This document shows, piece by piece, positions 32,517-41,268 of a stretch of DNA of 64,000 nt. Positions within the stretch are counted from its first letter, which is position 1; every line of letters starts with the position of its first letter. Both the position numbers and the translations under genes were made by a program. The notes below the pieces were generated by a model. That model worked only from the letters and a program-made list of their open reading frames with translations, searched no databases and was not told where the DNA came from. This DNA comes from an uncultured Eubacteriales bacterium. Lineage in GTDB: Bacteria > Bacillota > Clostridia > Christensenellales > CAG-138. Location: positions 23,087 to 87,086 of the forward strand of contig UQGA01000008.1 of the NCBI GenBank assembly GCA_900540495.1, in the 5' to 3' direction.

Positions 32517-33404
32517 ATGAAAAACCGGCTTTTCCCCCTGCGGACGGCGGCAAGGGTCGCGTGGGCCCTGCTGTTCTGCGTGCTTTTGCTGCTGCCGCTC
32601 GGGCTGATCTACTTTGTCACGCAGGCGGAGATGCGGCGCTACGCCGTTGCGGACGTTCCCAGCGTGACGCTGCGCAGCTATGGCGCGCCATCGCAGGTCG
32701 TCCGCCGGGACGTCGCGGAATATGTTGTCGTTTCCGGTCAGTATATCTCAAACCGGCGCTTTTTCATGGAACTGCCGGCGCTCAACCGGCAATATGAGGC
32801 GCGCTGGCAGGTCCGGGAGGGCGACTACATCGAAGCGGGGGACGTCATCGGCTGGACGGCGGACGGGAAGGAGGAGATCGTTGCGACGGTTTCCGGCTTC
32901 CTCGTGGAGATCCATCTGGGGCAAAACAGCTATCTGGTGCTTGAGGACGTGGAGGACCTGGCGTTTTCCTGCGACGTCAGCGCCAAAACGCTCCGGCTCC
33001 TGACCTCCGCGGCGGCCACCCTGACGGACGAGAGCGGCGCGCCGGTCGAGCTCCTCGACGTGTCCAAGCGGGAGAACCCGGATGGAACGACGACGCTCCT
33101 GCTCCGGATGCAGGGCGGGGCGTACGGCCGCGTCGATCACGGCGCGAAGCTCTTCACCGGCCTGGTCTATACCCGGGCGCTCGTGGTCAACAGAAAATGC
33201 CTGTTCCATCTGTCCGGGGATACGAGCCGGTGGTATGTGCGCGTCATCACGGAAAACGGCGAAGTGGTGGGCAACGCCGAAGTGAAGATCGGCTTTGCCG
33301 CCGAGGACATGGTCTGCGTCACCGGCGTGGAAGAGGGCGTCTGGCTGGATAGCGGATACGCGGCGATCATGGGGGGCGGCATGGATGAAGCAGATTACGA
33401 TTGA
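32517..33404 (+). CDS. Membrane-fusion (HlyD/MacA-like) adaptor protein
   Basis: 295 residues. One N-terminal membrane helix (about 14-36) is followed by an extracytoplasmic region with a lipoyl-like half-motif pair: VREGDYIEAGDVIGWTADGKEEIVATVSGFLVEIHLGQNSYLVL. This is the hallmark of adaptor proteins for ABC exporters. The coiled coil is short. It overlaps the ATPase gene by 20 bases, and RBS-like GAGGTGATG precedes its start. It would link the permease to extracellular partners in this single-membrane cell. Confidence 0.72.
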   Translation: MKNRLFPLRTAARVAWALLFCVLLLLPLGLIYFVTQAEMRRYAVADVPSVTLRSYGAPSQVVRRDVAEYVVVSGQYISNRRFFMELPALNRQYEARWQVREGDYIEAGDVIGWTADGKEEIVATVSGFLVEIHLGQNSYLVLEDVEDLAFSCDVSAKTLRLLTSAAATLTDESGAPVELLDVSKRENPDGTTTLLLRMQGGAYGRVDHGAKLFTGLVYTRALVVNRKCLFHLSGDTSRWYVRVITENGEVVGNAEVKIGFAAEDMVCVTGVEEGVWLDSGYAAIMGGGMDEADYD

Positions 33405-34029
33405 GCTGCAGCACGTGCAAAAGAGCTACGTCCGGCCGGTGCTGCGGGACATCAATCTCAGGCTGCCGCAGGGCGGGTATTACGCTGTGCTCGGGCGTTC
33501 CGGCTCCGGAAAATCCACCCTGCTGCACATACTGGGGCTCATCGAACGGCACGACGGCGGCCGCTACCTCTTTGACGGCACCGAGCTGCGGCCGGGAAAG
33601 GATTATGCGGCGCTGCGCAGGCGGCACATCGGCTTTATCTTCCAGTCCTACAACCTGATCCCAACCCTCACCTGCCGGGAAAACATCCGTCTCCCCCTGC
33701 TGTTTGAGCGCGACCTGCCCGATCGCAGCGAGGAATGGATGGAACGGCTTGACATCGCGGCCCTGCGCGACCAGCGCACGGCCGTCCTGTCCGGCGGGGA
33801 AAAGCAGCGCGTCGGATTCGCAAGGGCGATGATGGCGGACCCCGGCCTGTTGCTGGCCGACGAGCCGACCGGCAATCTCGACGGGGAAAACCGGGATGTG
33901 ATCTTTTCCATCCTGCGGCAGGAGCATGCCGCCGGGCGTTCGGTCATGTTGATCACGCACGATGCGGAGGCCGCTTCCCAGGCGCAGGAAGTCTTTCACT
34001 TGGAAAACGGGGTGTTGACACATGCGTAG
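33385..34029 (+). CDS. ABC transporter ATP-binding protein (MacB/LolD type)
   Basis: 214 residues. Walker A GRSGSGKST (about 35-43), Q-loop IFQSYNLIPTLTCRENI, signature LSGGEKQRVGFARAMM, Walker B LLLADEPTGNLD and H-loop LITHDAEAA are all intact. The SYNLIP and DEPTGNLD wording is typical of the LolD/MacB/FtsE group, which couples to permeases with large extracytoplasmic domains. The start overlaps the adaptor gene by 20 bases and the end overlaps the permease gene by 8, so the three are translated together. Confidence 0.95.
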   Translation: MKQITIELQHVQKSYVRPVLRDINLRLPQGGYYAVLGRSGSGKSTLLHILGLIERHDGGRYLFDGTELRPGKDYAALRRRHIGFIFQSYNLIPTLTCRENIRLPLLFERDLPDRSEEWMERLDIAALRDQRTAVLSGGEKQRVGFARAMMADPGLLLADEPTGNLDGENRDVIFSILRQEHAAGRSVMLITHDAEAASQAQEVFHLENGVLTHA

Positions 34030-35284
34030 ACCGCCGGCCCCCACGATGGGCCCGTTTCGGCATCTGCGCGCGGCGGTCACAATGGTCGCGCGCAACGGAA
34101 AGGCCTACCGGAAGCTCTCCATCACGGTGGTGCTCACGTTCACCATCCTGCTGGGCTACATGGCGTCCATCGACGCGGACCTTTTCAACCGGTATGCTTT
34201 CCTTTCCTCGCTGCCGCGCGAGGTCGTCGTCGCATACACCTATGACGCAACAGCGCACCATGCGTTTTTAAGCCAGCTGCACAGCACCGTTTCCGACGCA
34301 AACGAATACTCCTATTATCGCCTGCCCGTCCAACTGGATGATTACTGCATCGATGGGGCGGAAGCGGCCTTCATAGCCGAAGGCGTCTTCCTGCCGGACG
34401 GGGGCGTAACCGCACCGTACTTTCAGGAGGGCTTGATCGGCACCACGGCATTCGTTCAGCCGCTGCAGATGCTCTCCGGCAAGCCGGTTTTCCAGATCGC
34501 CCCGGACGAGGTCATCATCAACGAGAGCTTTTACAAAGCGTTGACAAAAGGCGGCGGCGAACCGCCGACCACGATCAGCGCCCACTTCAATGTCGGCGAC
34601 GGGAGGGTGCTCTTCTGGCTGCTCAAGATCGTCGGCGTCTGCGAAGACCAGCAACAGAATCGTTTCTTTGTGGAAAACGGATCGCAGATTGGCTGCGTGA
34701 GCCTGTTTTTGAACCAGTCGCTCCTGGACGAAGTATCGCTCGACGAGATGGACGGCGTTTGCTACGCCACGTTCACCAGCAGCGACACGCCGCAAGAGGT
34801 CATCTCCTGCGCCAGGTCGCTTGATATGCCCGCGCAGGGCGTTGCGCTCGCGCAGGATGAGGCGAACAGGGTGCTCTTCACGGAGAGCAGGGCCAAAGGC
34901 GTGACGGCGGCGGTCATGCTGATCCTGCTGGCAATCAACCTGTACAGCAGCTTTTCCAACGTGCTGGAAACCCGGTGTTTCGAAATCGGCGTCAAGCGCG
35001 CGCTGGGCGCCTCCCGCTTCGACATCATGCGGCAATTCCTCTACGAAGGCGCGCTCGTGCTGGGCGCCGATACCATCTTGTCCGTCGTGGCGGTGCTGGA
35101 CTGCATGCTGGTGTATAAGGCATGGAATCTCTGGAATGCGGGCAGGGTGTGGACCATCTATATCGCCCCCAGCTCGTGGCAGATCTTCTTCTCGTGCAGC
35201 CTGCTGCTGACGGCCGCGTTCAGCCTGCTGTTCGCCTACCGGGCCACGCAGGTGGAGATCATCGCCAACCTCAAGGGCGAATAG
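34022..35284 (+). CDS. MacB/FtsX-type ABC permease
   Basis: 420 residues with MacB topology: one N-terminal helix (about 34-50), a large extracytoplasmic domain (about 55-285), then three helices. The third cytoplasmic-loop signature ETRCFEIGVKRALGASRFDIMRQFLYEGALV is the conserved FtsX-domain element that touches the ATPase. Such permeases work by mechanotransmission, expelling peptides or pulling lipoproteins from the membrane, rather than by classical transport. It overlaps the ATPase gene by 8 bases and is the last gene of the operon. Confidence 0.9.
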   Translation: MRRPPAPTMGPFRHLRAAVTMVARNGKAYRKLSITVVLTFTILLGYMASIDADLFNRYAFLSSLPREVVVAYTYDATAHHAFLSQLHSTVSDANEYSYYRLPVQLDDYCIDGAEAAFIAEGVFLPDGGVTAPYFQEGLIGTTAFVQPLQMLSGKPVFQIAPDEVIINESFYKALTKGGGEPPTTISAHFNVGDGRVLFWLLKIVGVCEDQQQNRFFVENGSQIGCVSLFLNQSLLDEVSLDEMDGVCYATFTSSDTPQEVISCARSLDMPAQGVALAQDEANRVLFTESRAKGVTAAVMLILLAINLYSSFSNVLETRCFEIGVKRALGASRFDIMRQFLYEGALVLGADTILSVVAVLDCMLVYKAWNLWNAGRVWTIYIAPSSWQIFFSCSLLLTAAFSLLFAYRATQVEIIANLKGE

Positions 35285-35321
35285 CGCCGGACCGCGCGCC
35301 GCAGCCCGGCGGCAGAAGAAA

Positions 35322-35349
35322 GCCGCCCCCGGCACAGTCCGGGGGCGGC
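35322..35349. terminator. Bidirectional hairpin between the ABC operon and the convergent regulator
   Basis: The GCCGCCCCCGG / CCGGGGGCGGC stem (11 bp) has a CACAGT loop. The plus side has only GTTTT some bases later; the minus side has TTTCTTCT. It probably serves both convergent units. Confidence 0.55.
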
Positions 35350-35467
35350 CGAAACGTTTTGGCCGGCCGCCATGTATGCGGTTGACGAGCCACCGGCCGC
35401 GGCCAAACCGGTATCCGAAACGGTTTTGCGCCGATGCACGGCGCAGCGCCGTCCAGATGCAGGCCGG

Positions 35468-36592
35468 TTATGCGCGCAGCAGATGCAGCCGGAAGGAGAG
35501 CCGGCCGCTGTCCGCCAGGCCCGTCTCCTCGAGGAAAGCGAGCTTGATGCGCTCGATCAGCGCCCGGCCCGCTTCATAATCCGCCGCCGTCAGCAACACA
35601 GCGACCTTCGCGCCGTCATGCGCGACCGCATCGCCGGGGCGGAGCATCCGGACAGCCAGCCCGCACAGGCGCCCGGCCTGCGCCCGGCCGGCGTCGTCCG
35701 CATCGCCGAGCGTCATCACGCACAACAACTGTACCGTCACCGTGCGCTCGGTGAGCGCCCGCTCCACCCGGCAGAGATCGAGGAACGCCGGGTATTCGCA
35801 CAGATACGCCCCTTCCTGCTCCGGCCCAATCGCCTGCAGCAGGTCCTCCATGGCCTGCCCGGCCTGCCGGTCGGCCTGCAGCACGGTATCGTAAGCGCTC
35901 TGGGCATCGCCGTCGGACAGCGCATCCTGCGCGCCATCCTGACGGGCCAGCGCAAGCACGTATTCGAGGCGCAGGCGCTCGTCGTTCACGCCGGCCTCCT
36001 GCGCCCGCCGGCACAGATCCGCGACCTCGCCGTGCGCGCCGCGCGCCTTGAGCAGATCGATGAGCGCATACACGCAGCGGACGTATAGTTCCTGAAAATG
36101 GACGGTGATGGGGACGATCCAGCTCTGCACCGCCGAAATCTGCAGCGGCGCGCGATACAGCTCGATCATACGGCGGTACAGGGGAAGGCGTGCCTCGTCG
36201 TCCGGGGCAAGCGCTTCCGCTTCGTCGGCAAGCTCTTCAAACTCGTATACGTCGACCTCGCAGTCCTTCAGCGCCGCATTCCACCGGTAGTAGCCACGCG
36301 AGGTGAGCACGGAGTGGTCCAGCGGCCCGATTCCTTCCCGCTCGACCATCCTCCGATAGCGGTGCAGCAGCGTGCGCAGCGCGGTGGCCGGATTGCGGCT
36401 CTCGCGGTCAGACCAGAGCGCGTCGAGCAGCTCGGCATGGGGAACGGGGCGTCCGCGTTGAAGAATCAGATATTCCAAAAAAAGATCCGTCTTGCGCGAC
36501 TGCTGGAGCTGCCTCAAGACCGATTTCCCATCGGCAAGCACCTCCAGACCGCCAAAGAGATTGATCCTTACCTGCATGTGTGATTTGCCCAT
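35468..36592 (-). CDS. BTAD/SARP-type transcriptional regulator
   Basis: 374 residues. An OmpR-like winged helix (about 5-95) with INLFGGLEVLADGK, KTDLFLEYLILQRGRPVPHAELLDALW and NPATALRTLLHRYRRM is followed by a bacterial transcriptional activation domain with tetratricopeptide-like helices (about 110-240). The last 100 residues (LRPGDAVAHDGAKVAVLLTAADYEAGRALIERI) resemble a worn GGDEF/cyclase-like domain, without catalytic residues. The start at 36592 has AAGGAAA upstream. It converges on the secreted-protein/ABC operon; a regulatory link is possible but unproven. Confidence 0.8.
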   Translation of the reverse strand: MGKSHMQVRINLFGGLEVLADGKSVLRQLQQSRKTDLFLEYLILQRGRPVPHAELLDALWSDRESRNPATALRTLLHRYRRMVEREGIGPLDHSVLTSRGYYRWNAALKDCEVDVYEFEELADEAEALAPDDEARLPLYRRMIELYRAPLQISAVQSWIVPITVHFQELYVRCVYALIDLLKARGAHGEVADLCRRAQEAGVNDERLRLEYVLALARQDGAQDALSDGDAQSAYDTVLQADRQAGQAMEDLLQAIGPEQEGAYLCEYPAFLDLCRVERALTERTVTVQLLCVMTLGDADDAGRAQAGRLCGLAVRMLRPGDAVAHDGAKVAVLLTAADYEAGRALIERIKLAFLEETGLADSGRLSFRLHLLRA

Positions 36593-36655
36593 CGCTGTGT
36601 TTCCTTCCCGGTTCGGCGGATTGCACGCGTGCGCGTGCCAATAAAACCTTTTTTC

Positions 36656-36685
36656 ATTATAATACAGATTTCCGGAAATAAGCAA
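36656..36685 (-). promoter_or_regulatory. Promoter of the BTAD regulator
   Basis: On the minus strand TTGCTT (36680-36685), 18 bases, TATAAT (36656-36661). Apart from this promoter and the terminator at 36826-36854, the 302-base gap from 36593 to 36894 shows nothing else. Confidence 0.55.
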
Positions 36686-36825
36686 GCGCCCGCGGGCGGT
36701 CCAAAAATTTTTACAATTCCATCAAATTCCTGCGCCGCCGGGCGGAGGTTGGAAAACGAAACAGCGCCGACGGACCGGACCGGCAAAGTGTCCCCCGAGC
36801 AGGCCCAGAACGGGATGCGGCGCCC

Positions 36826-36854
36826 AAAAAGGCGCCCGGCCGAATCCGGGCGCC
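36826..36854 (-). terminator. Intrinsic terminator of the SpoIID/M23 operon
   Basis: On the minus strand GGCGCCCGG pairs with CCGGGCGCC (9 bp), followed by TTTTT. It lies 40 bases past the M23 gene stop. Confidence 0.88.
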
Positions 36855-36894
36855 ATCGCAATCGTTCCGCGGTTCCCGCGACAGGCACGGTTTT

Positions 36895-38034
36895 CTACAG
36901 ATAGGGGACGGGGTTATGCGGCACGCTGTCGATCAACAGCTCGTAATGCAGGTGCGCCTGTTCGTCCACATCGTCCGGTTCGGCAAGCACGGCGACCACC
37001 TCGCCGCGGAACACGCGCTGATGCAGCTCCACCTCCACCTCGTCGCAATGCGTCAACCGGGACACAAAGCCGTTGCCGTGATCAATATCGATCACAAACC
37101 CGTATTCCCCGCGTTCGCCGCAATAGACGATGATGCCCTCCTCCGGCGCAAGGATCTGCGTGCCGGCGCGCACCTGATAGTCCACGCCCCAGTGCATCTC
37201 GCCGTTGCGGGTGCCGAAATAGGAGCTGATGCGCCCGTTGCGGATGGGCGCCGCAAAATCAAGGTCGCCCGCGTCGCGCCCGGCCTCTCCCTCGTCCTTG
37301 CCCGGCTCCTCATTCGGCGTTTTCGATGCATAGGTCCCCGTGCGCACGATCGTTGCGCGCGCCTCCGTCAACGTTTCGCTGGCCGGATCGCCGCCGGAAA
37401 CGAGCTCGCCCGCACGATAGGTGAGTTGCGTCGTCGTCGCCACATAGGCGGGCGCGCCAAACTGCGAAACAATGCGGGTGCCCTTGGCCAACGCCGCGTC
37501 CTCGCGCGTCTGCAGCTCCGTGTCGGACGCCGCCTGTACCTCCCGCCGCTCCGTCTCGAGCAGTACGGGCACGAGCGACGGCGTTTCCAGCAGGCGTGCG
37601 ACCGCCTCCGCCCGCTCGCTCAGTTGCAGCACGCCGGACGCCTCCACGATGAGCAGTTCACAATCGAACGTCGCATGGAGCGCGCGCTCGTTCTCCCCAT
37701 CGGTCATGCAGGCGGCAAGGTACTCCGTCAGCGCCGCTTCCGCTTCGGCCCGGGAGGAAAGGGTCAGCACCGGCACCCCGTCGGAAAGAATCTCCACGGC
37801 GCCCTCGGGCATCGGATAACGCACCGGGGTCGGCTCCGGCGTCGGCTCAAGCCGCAGGATCTCCGGTTGCAGCTCCTCGACCTGCACGACGCTGCCCGAC
37901 CCGTCCGAATCCTCCACCGCAACGCCATGGCGGCCGGTCAGCATCGCAAACAGACACAGCCCGGCGAGCAGGGCGGCCGTCAGCAGCGTACACAAGAGGG
38001 TAAAGTTCGGTTTTTTTCGATCCTTCTTCTCCAT
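36895..38034 (-). CDS. M23 (LytM) peptidase with G5-like segment, SpoIIQ-like position
   Basis: 379 residues. An N-terminal membrane helix (about 12-33) is followed by a helical region, a G5-like stretch (TQLTYRAGELVSGG to ARATIVRTGT, about 200-240) and an intact M23 domain. Zinc ligands are visible in HWGVDYQ (His, Asp) and HLHYELL (HxH), so it should cut peptidoglycan cross-bridges. It follows a SpoIID-domain gene by 19 bases. In Clostridia spoIIQ often follows spoIID, so a role in engulfment is possible, but the G5-like segment is unlike standard SpoIIQ and a vegetative wall hydrolase is the alternative. Confidence 0.75.
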   Translation of the reverse strand: MEKKDRKKPNFTLLCTLLTAALLAGLCLFAMLTGRHGVAVEDSDGSGSVVQVEELQPEILRLEPTPEPTPVRYPMPEGAVEILSDGVPVLTLSSRAEAEAALTEYLAACMTDGENERALHATFDCELLIVEASGVLQLSERAEAVARLLETPSLVPVLLETERREVQAASDTELQTREDAALAKGTRIVSQFGAPAYVATTTQLTYRAGELVSGGDPASETLTEARATIVRTGTYASKTPNEEPGKDEGEAGRDAGDLDFAAPIRNGRISSYFGTRNGEMHWGVDYQVRAGTQILAPEEGIIVYCGERGEYGFVIDIDHGNGFVSRLTHCDEVEVELHQRVFRGEVVAVLAEPDDVDEQAHLHYELLIDSVPHNPVPYL

Positions 38035-38053
38035 AACCCGGTTCTCTTGGCCG

Positions 38054-41050
38054 TCAGTTCATGAGGATGCACTTGGCGACGCAATAGCCCTGCTTCCCGT
38101 TGAAGGTGACGTACGCCCATTCGCCGCTGATGCTGTGCACCGTCACCGTGTAGCCGATGCGCATGGACAGCAGCGCCTTGGAATCGGCTTCGCTGCCCGG
38201 TTTGTCCCGCAACACCAGCAAGCCCGTGTTGACAACGCCCTGCCCCGTGGTGGCCTGCGAATCGTTCCCCTCCGCGCCGTCGGCCGTGATCGTCACGTAT
38301 TTGCCGAATACAAAGCCCTCCAGCCCGCTTTCGTCCACGCGCACGCGATACCAGCTCCCCTCGCTGCCGAGGATCGTCAGCGCCGTGCGCTTTCCGAGCT
38401 TGCCAAGGCTGGTATACGCGGTGGACGGGCCGGTGCGGATGTTCACGCCCGTGGCGTTGATCTGCCCGGCGCCCATCTCCTCGCCGGAGGCGCCGGAGGC
38501 GCTGCCGGTGAGCGTGACGTACTTGGCGTATACATAGCCGTCCTTGTCGAGCGAAAGCACCCGTACCCGGTACCAGTTGCCCACCTTTTCATAGATGCCA
38601 AGCTGTTCCGGCCGGTCGAGCTTGGCCATGCTGGTCGTCGAAGTGGACGGCCCCTTGCGGAAGTTGACGCGCGTGGCGTTGATCTGCCCGTAGGCCAGGA
38701 AGGCGGGCGTCTCCACCGCCGGCGTCGGCGTTGCCGCCCCGGAAACTGTACCGGCCGGCGTAGGCGTCGTCCCGCCGGAACCCGTTCCTTCCGGCGTCGG
38801 GGTCGCGTCCTGCGCGTCCGCCGTCGGCACCGGGATCGGGCCGTCTTCCTGCGGGGTGGCCGTGGGCGACGCGCCGGCCGGCGTCGGGGTGGCGGACGGA
38901 GTTGCGGCGGGCGGAGTCGCCGCCGCCGTGCTGACGGTCACATAATTCCTGATGATGTATCCGGTCTGCCCGGTCGCGTCCACCCGCACGCGATACCAGC
39001 CCTGCTCGAGCGCGTTGATGGTCACCTGGATGTTGCGGTCCAGCTTGCCGAGGCTGCTGTAACCCGTGGACGGACCGGTGCGGATGTTCACGGCTGCGGC
39101 GTTGACGTAGCCGCGCGCCAGAGCGGCATCCGAGGTCATGGCCACATAATCGGAATGGATATAGCCCGTCATTCCGGTTGCGTCCACCCGCACGGCGTAC
39201 CACTCGCCGGACAGGCCGCTCACGGTCAAAATCGTATTGTTGGCCAGCGTGGCGACGCTGACGCTCGAAGAGGATGCGCTCTTGCGCAGGTTCACGGCGC
39301 TGCCCTTTACGCGCGCAGAGGCGATCACCGGTTCGGAGGCGCCGCCGGTGCCGCCCACGGTGGTCTGCTCCTCCGGCAGGGTATAGGAATAGGAGGAAAG
39401 CGTCGCGCCGCCGTAATAATAGGCGAGGATTTCGCGGTACGTTTTGCCCTCATTTGCCATCTGCTGCGCGCCGCGCTGGCTCATGCCCACGCCGTGCCCG
39501 TAGCGGGCGTGCGTAATCGTAAATCCACCGTCCGAGGGGGTGGCATAGTAGATGCGCAGGTTGGTCGCCGTAAACAGCCCCGCCTCCGCCATCGCCGCAA
39601 ACGGGATGGTAAACGTGACCGGCACCTCCGCAATCTCGCTGAGCGTGGCGGAAAGTGACGGCGCAGGCGCCGGCGTTTGCGTAGGGGCGGGCGATGGGGT
39701 CGGTTCCTCCGAAGGCGCAGGCGTACTCTCCGCCTGTTCGTCCTCCGCCTCGCCGCTTGCGGGCGTGCCGGTCGGCGTTTCCCCCTCCGGCTCCCCGTCT
39801 ACCGGTACCGGCGCTGCGGCGACAACCGTCGTCACAGCTGCACCGGCCTGGCTCTGCGAGCGCATTGCCTCTGCCGAAAGCGGTACGGGGCCGCCTTCCG
39901 TCGTCCCCTCCGCCGGCGTCGGCGTGGCCGGCGTCGGCGTGGCCGGCGTCGGCGTGGCGGGCGCCGGCGTGGCGGACGACGACCCGGCATCCTCGTCGCG
40001 CACGACCGTGACCAGCGCCGTAAACACCGCGTTGGTGTGGTCTAGTCCCTCCATGCCGCCGGCATCGTCCGTGGACACCACGCTCGTGATGCGGGAAAGT
40101 CCCTCGAACAAATATCCGTCCGGAATGCTGCCGGGCGATGCGATCGCCGCGGAAAGCGCCTCCATCACAAGCGTGTAGAGCGCATCGTTCCGCACGCTTT
40201 TCTCGGTAAACTCCGACGGGATGAACAGCGTCTCGCGCGGGCTCAGGCTGTTTTTCATGTCATAGTCGTCATAGCCGGAGCTGTACCCCGCGTCATATGC
40301 CGTCCCGCCCGACCAGTTGTCCGATGGTTTGTTCATATATCCGCCGTTGCTGGCCGAATAGTAGCAGGGCATGACCGCCCCGTTGAGCAGCAGGACGACG
40401 TTCATCGTGGCGTCGACGGCTTCGATCACATTTGTATTGGCGCTGTTATAACCCTTGTAGACCTGATCGGACGCCGTGTCGCCGATATCGTACGCGCCGC
40501 TGCTGCCCAGCCGCGGCAGGGCATAGTTCTTTGCGGCGACCGCCTGCGCCTTGAGCGCCTCCAGCGGGAAGGAGTTGCTCATCTCATAGGCGACCACGCC
40601 ATAGAGATAGTGCGAAAGCGGCACGCGATTGACCACTTGCAGCTCGCCGCCGTCGGCCGTTACGACGAGATGTCCCAGATAGGAGCGGCTGTAGCCGGCG
40701 ACCGGCAACGTCAGATGCCCGGCGGTGCGCGCCAGGTCCGTGCGCTCGATGGTCGCGCATGCGCCGCTGTACAACCTGCCGGCGGACGAGTGCGTCACGA
40801 TCACGGAGGAACCGGAGGCGGTCAACGTGAGCTTGCCGCCGGTGAAGGTGTCATCCGACTCGACGAGCCGGTATGTCCCGGTCACCGTGACGGTCAGACT
40901 GGAGGCGCCCTCCGTGGAGAGCAGGACGCGCACCATCGCCGGCTCCGCGCTCGCGGGCGCGGCCAGCGGCACGCAGAACAGCAGCAGCATCGCCGCAAGG
41001 GCGAGCGCCAGCTTTTTCCTCAATTGGAACCTCCGAAACGGGCTCTGCAT
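38054..41050 (-). CDS. Giant SpoIID/LytB-domain protein with five SH3 domains
   Basis: 998 residues with a signal peptide (cleavage after ASA near 32). The SpoIID glycan-lyase domain begins near 40; its catalytic Glu lies in YLYGVVAYEMSNSFPLEALKAQAV. A Pro/Thr/Ala-rich insert with repeated TPATP units (about 350-470) splits the domain before the conserved GHGVGMSQRGAQQM, KTYREILAYYY end. Five SH3-type wall-binding domains follow, each opening with VNLRKS, VNIRTGPS or similar, separated in the middle by another TPTP linker. Bacillus SpoIID is about 343 residues, so this is a much larger relative. It may act in engulfment with the M23 peptidase downstream or in vegetative wall turnover. Confidence 0.85.
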   Translation of the reverse strand: MQSPFRRFQLRKKLALALAAMLLLFCVPLAAPASAEPAMVRVLLSTEGASSLTVTVTGTYRLVESDDTFTGGKLTLTASGSSVIVTHSSAGRLYSGACATIERTDLARTAGHLTLPVAGYSRSYLGHLVVTADGGELQVVNRVPLSHYLYGVVAYEMSNSFPLEALKAQAVAAKNYALPRLGSSGAYDIGDTASDQVYKGYNSANTNVIEAVDATMNVVLLLNGAVMPCYYSASNGGYMNKPSDNWSGGTAYDAGYSSGYDDYDMKNSLSPRETLFIPSEFTEKSVRNDALYTLVMEALSAAIASPGSIPDGYLFEGLSRITSVVSTDDAGGMEGLDHTNAVFTALVTVVRDEDAGSSSATPAPATPTPATPTPATPTPAEGTTEGGPVPLSAEAMRSQSQAGAAVTTVVAAAPVPVDGEPEGETPTGTPASGEAEDEQAESTPAPSEEPTPSPAPTQTPAPAPSLSATLSEIAEVPVTFTIPFAAMAEAGLFTATNLRIYYATPSDGGFTITHARYGHGVGMSQRGAQQMANEGKTYREILAYYYGGATLSSYSYTLPEEQTTVGGTGGASEPVIASARVKGSAVNLRKSASSSSVSVATLANNTILTVSGLSGEWYAVRVDATGMTGYIHSDYVAMTSDAALARGYVNAAAVNIRTGPSTGYSSLGKLDRNIQVTINALEQGWYRVRVDATGQTGYIIRNYVTVSTAAATPPAATPSATPTPAGASPTATPQEDGPIPVPTADAQDATPTPEGTGSGGTTPTPAGTVSGAATPTPAVETPAFLAYGQINATRVNFRKGPSTSTTSMAKLDRPEQLGIYEKVGNWYRVRVLSLDKDGYVYAKYVTLTGSASGASGEEMGAGQINATGVNIRTGPSTAYTSLGKLGKRTALTILGSEGSWYRVRVDESGLEGFVFGKYVTITADGAEGNDSQATTGQGVVNTGLLVLRDKPGSEADSKALLSMRIGYTVTVHSISGEWAYVTFNGKQGYCVAKCILMN

Positions 41051-41268
41051 GACAAAGCGTCCTTTCTGTTATACGGATGCGCGCTGCGGCACGCCGCAAT
41101 GCACATGGGGAACCCCCGATCCTGCGGGCGATCGCCCGGCAGCGCAACACACGCCACAAATAATTGTAACGGATGGCGCGTGACAAGTAAAGGCAACGCG
41201 GGCAGGGTTTACGGATGTTTCACATTGCGGAAATATCCGATTCATTCCTTTGGACATCTTTTCCGCCT

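Noticed and set aside
35034..35040. A Spo0A box (TTCGACA) in the permease gene
   Set aside because: It lies within a coding region; several chance matches to a 7-mer are expected in 64 kb.
29651..35284. A tRNA-associated integrated element
   Set aside because: No integrase, no direct repeat of a tRNA 3' end and no plasmid or phage genes were seen between the tRNA cluster and 35.3 kb.
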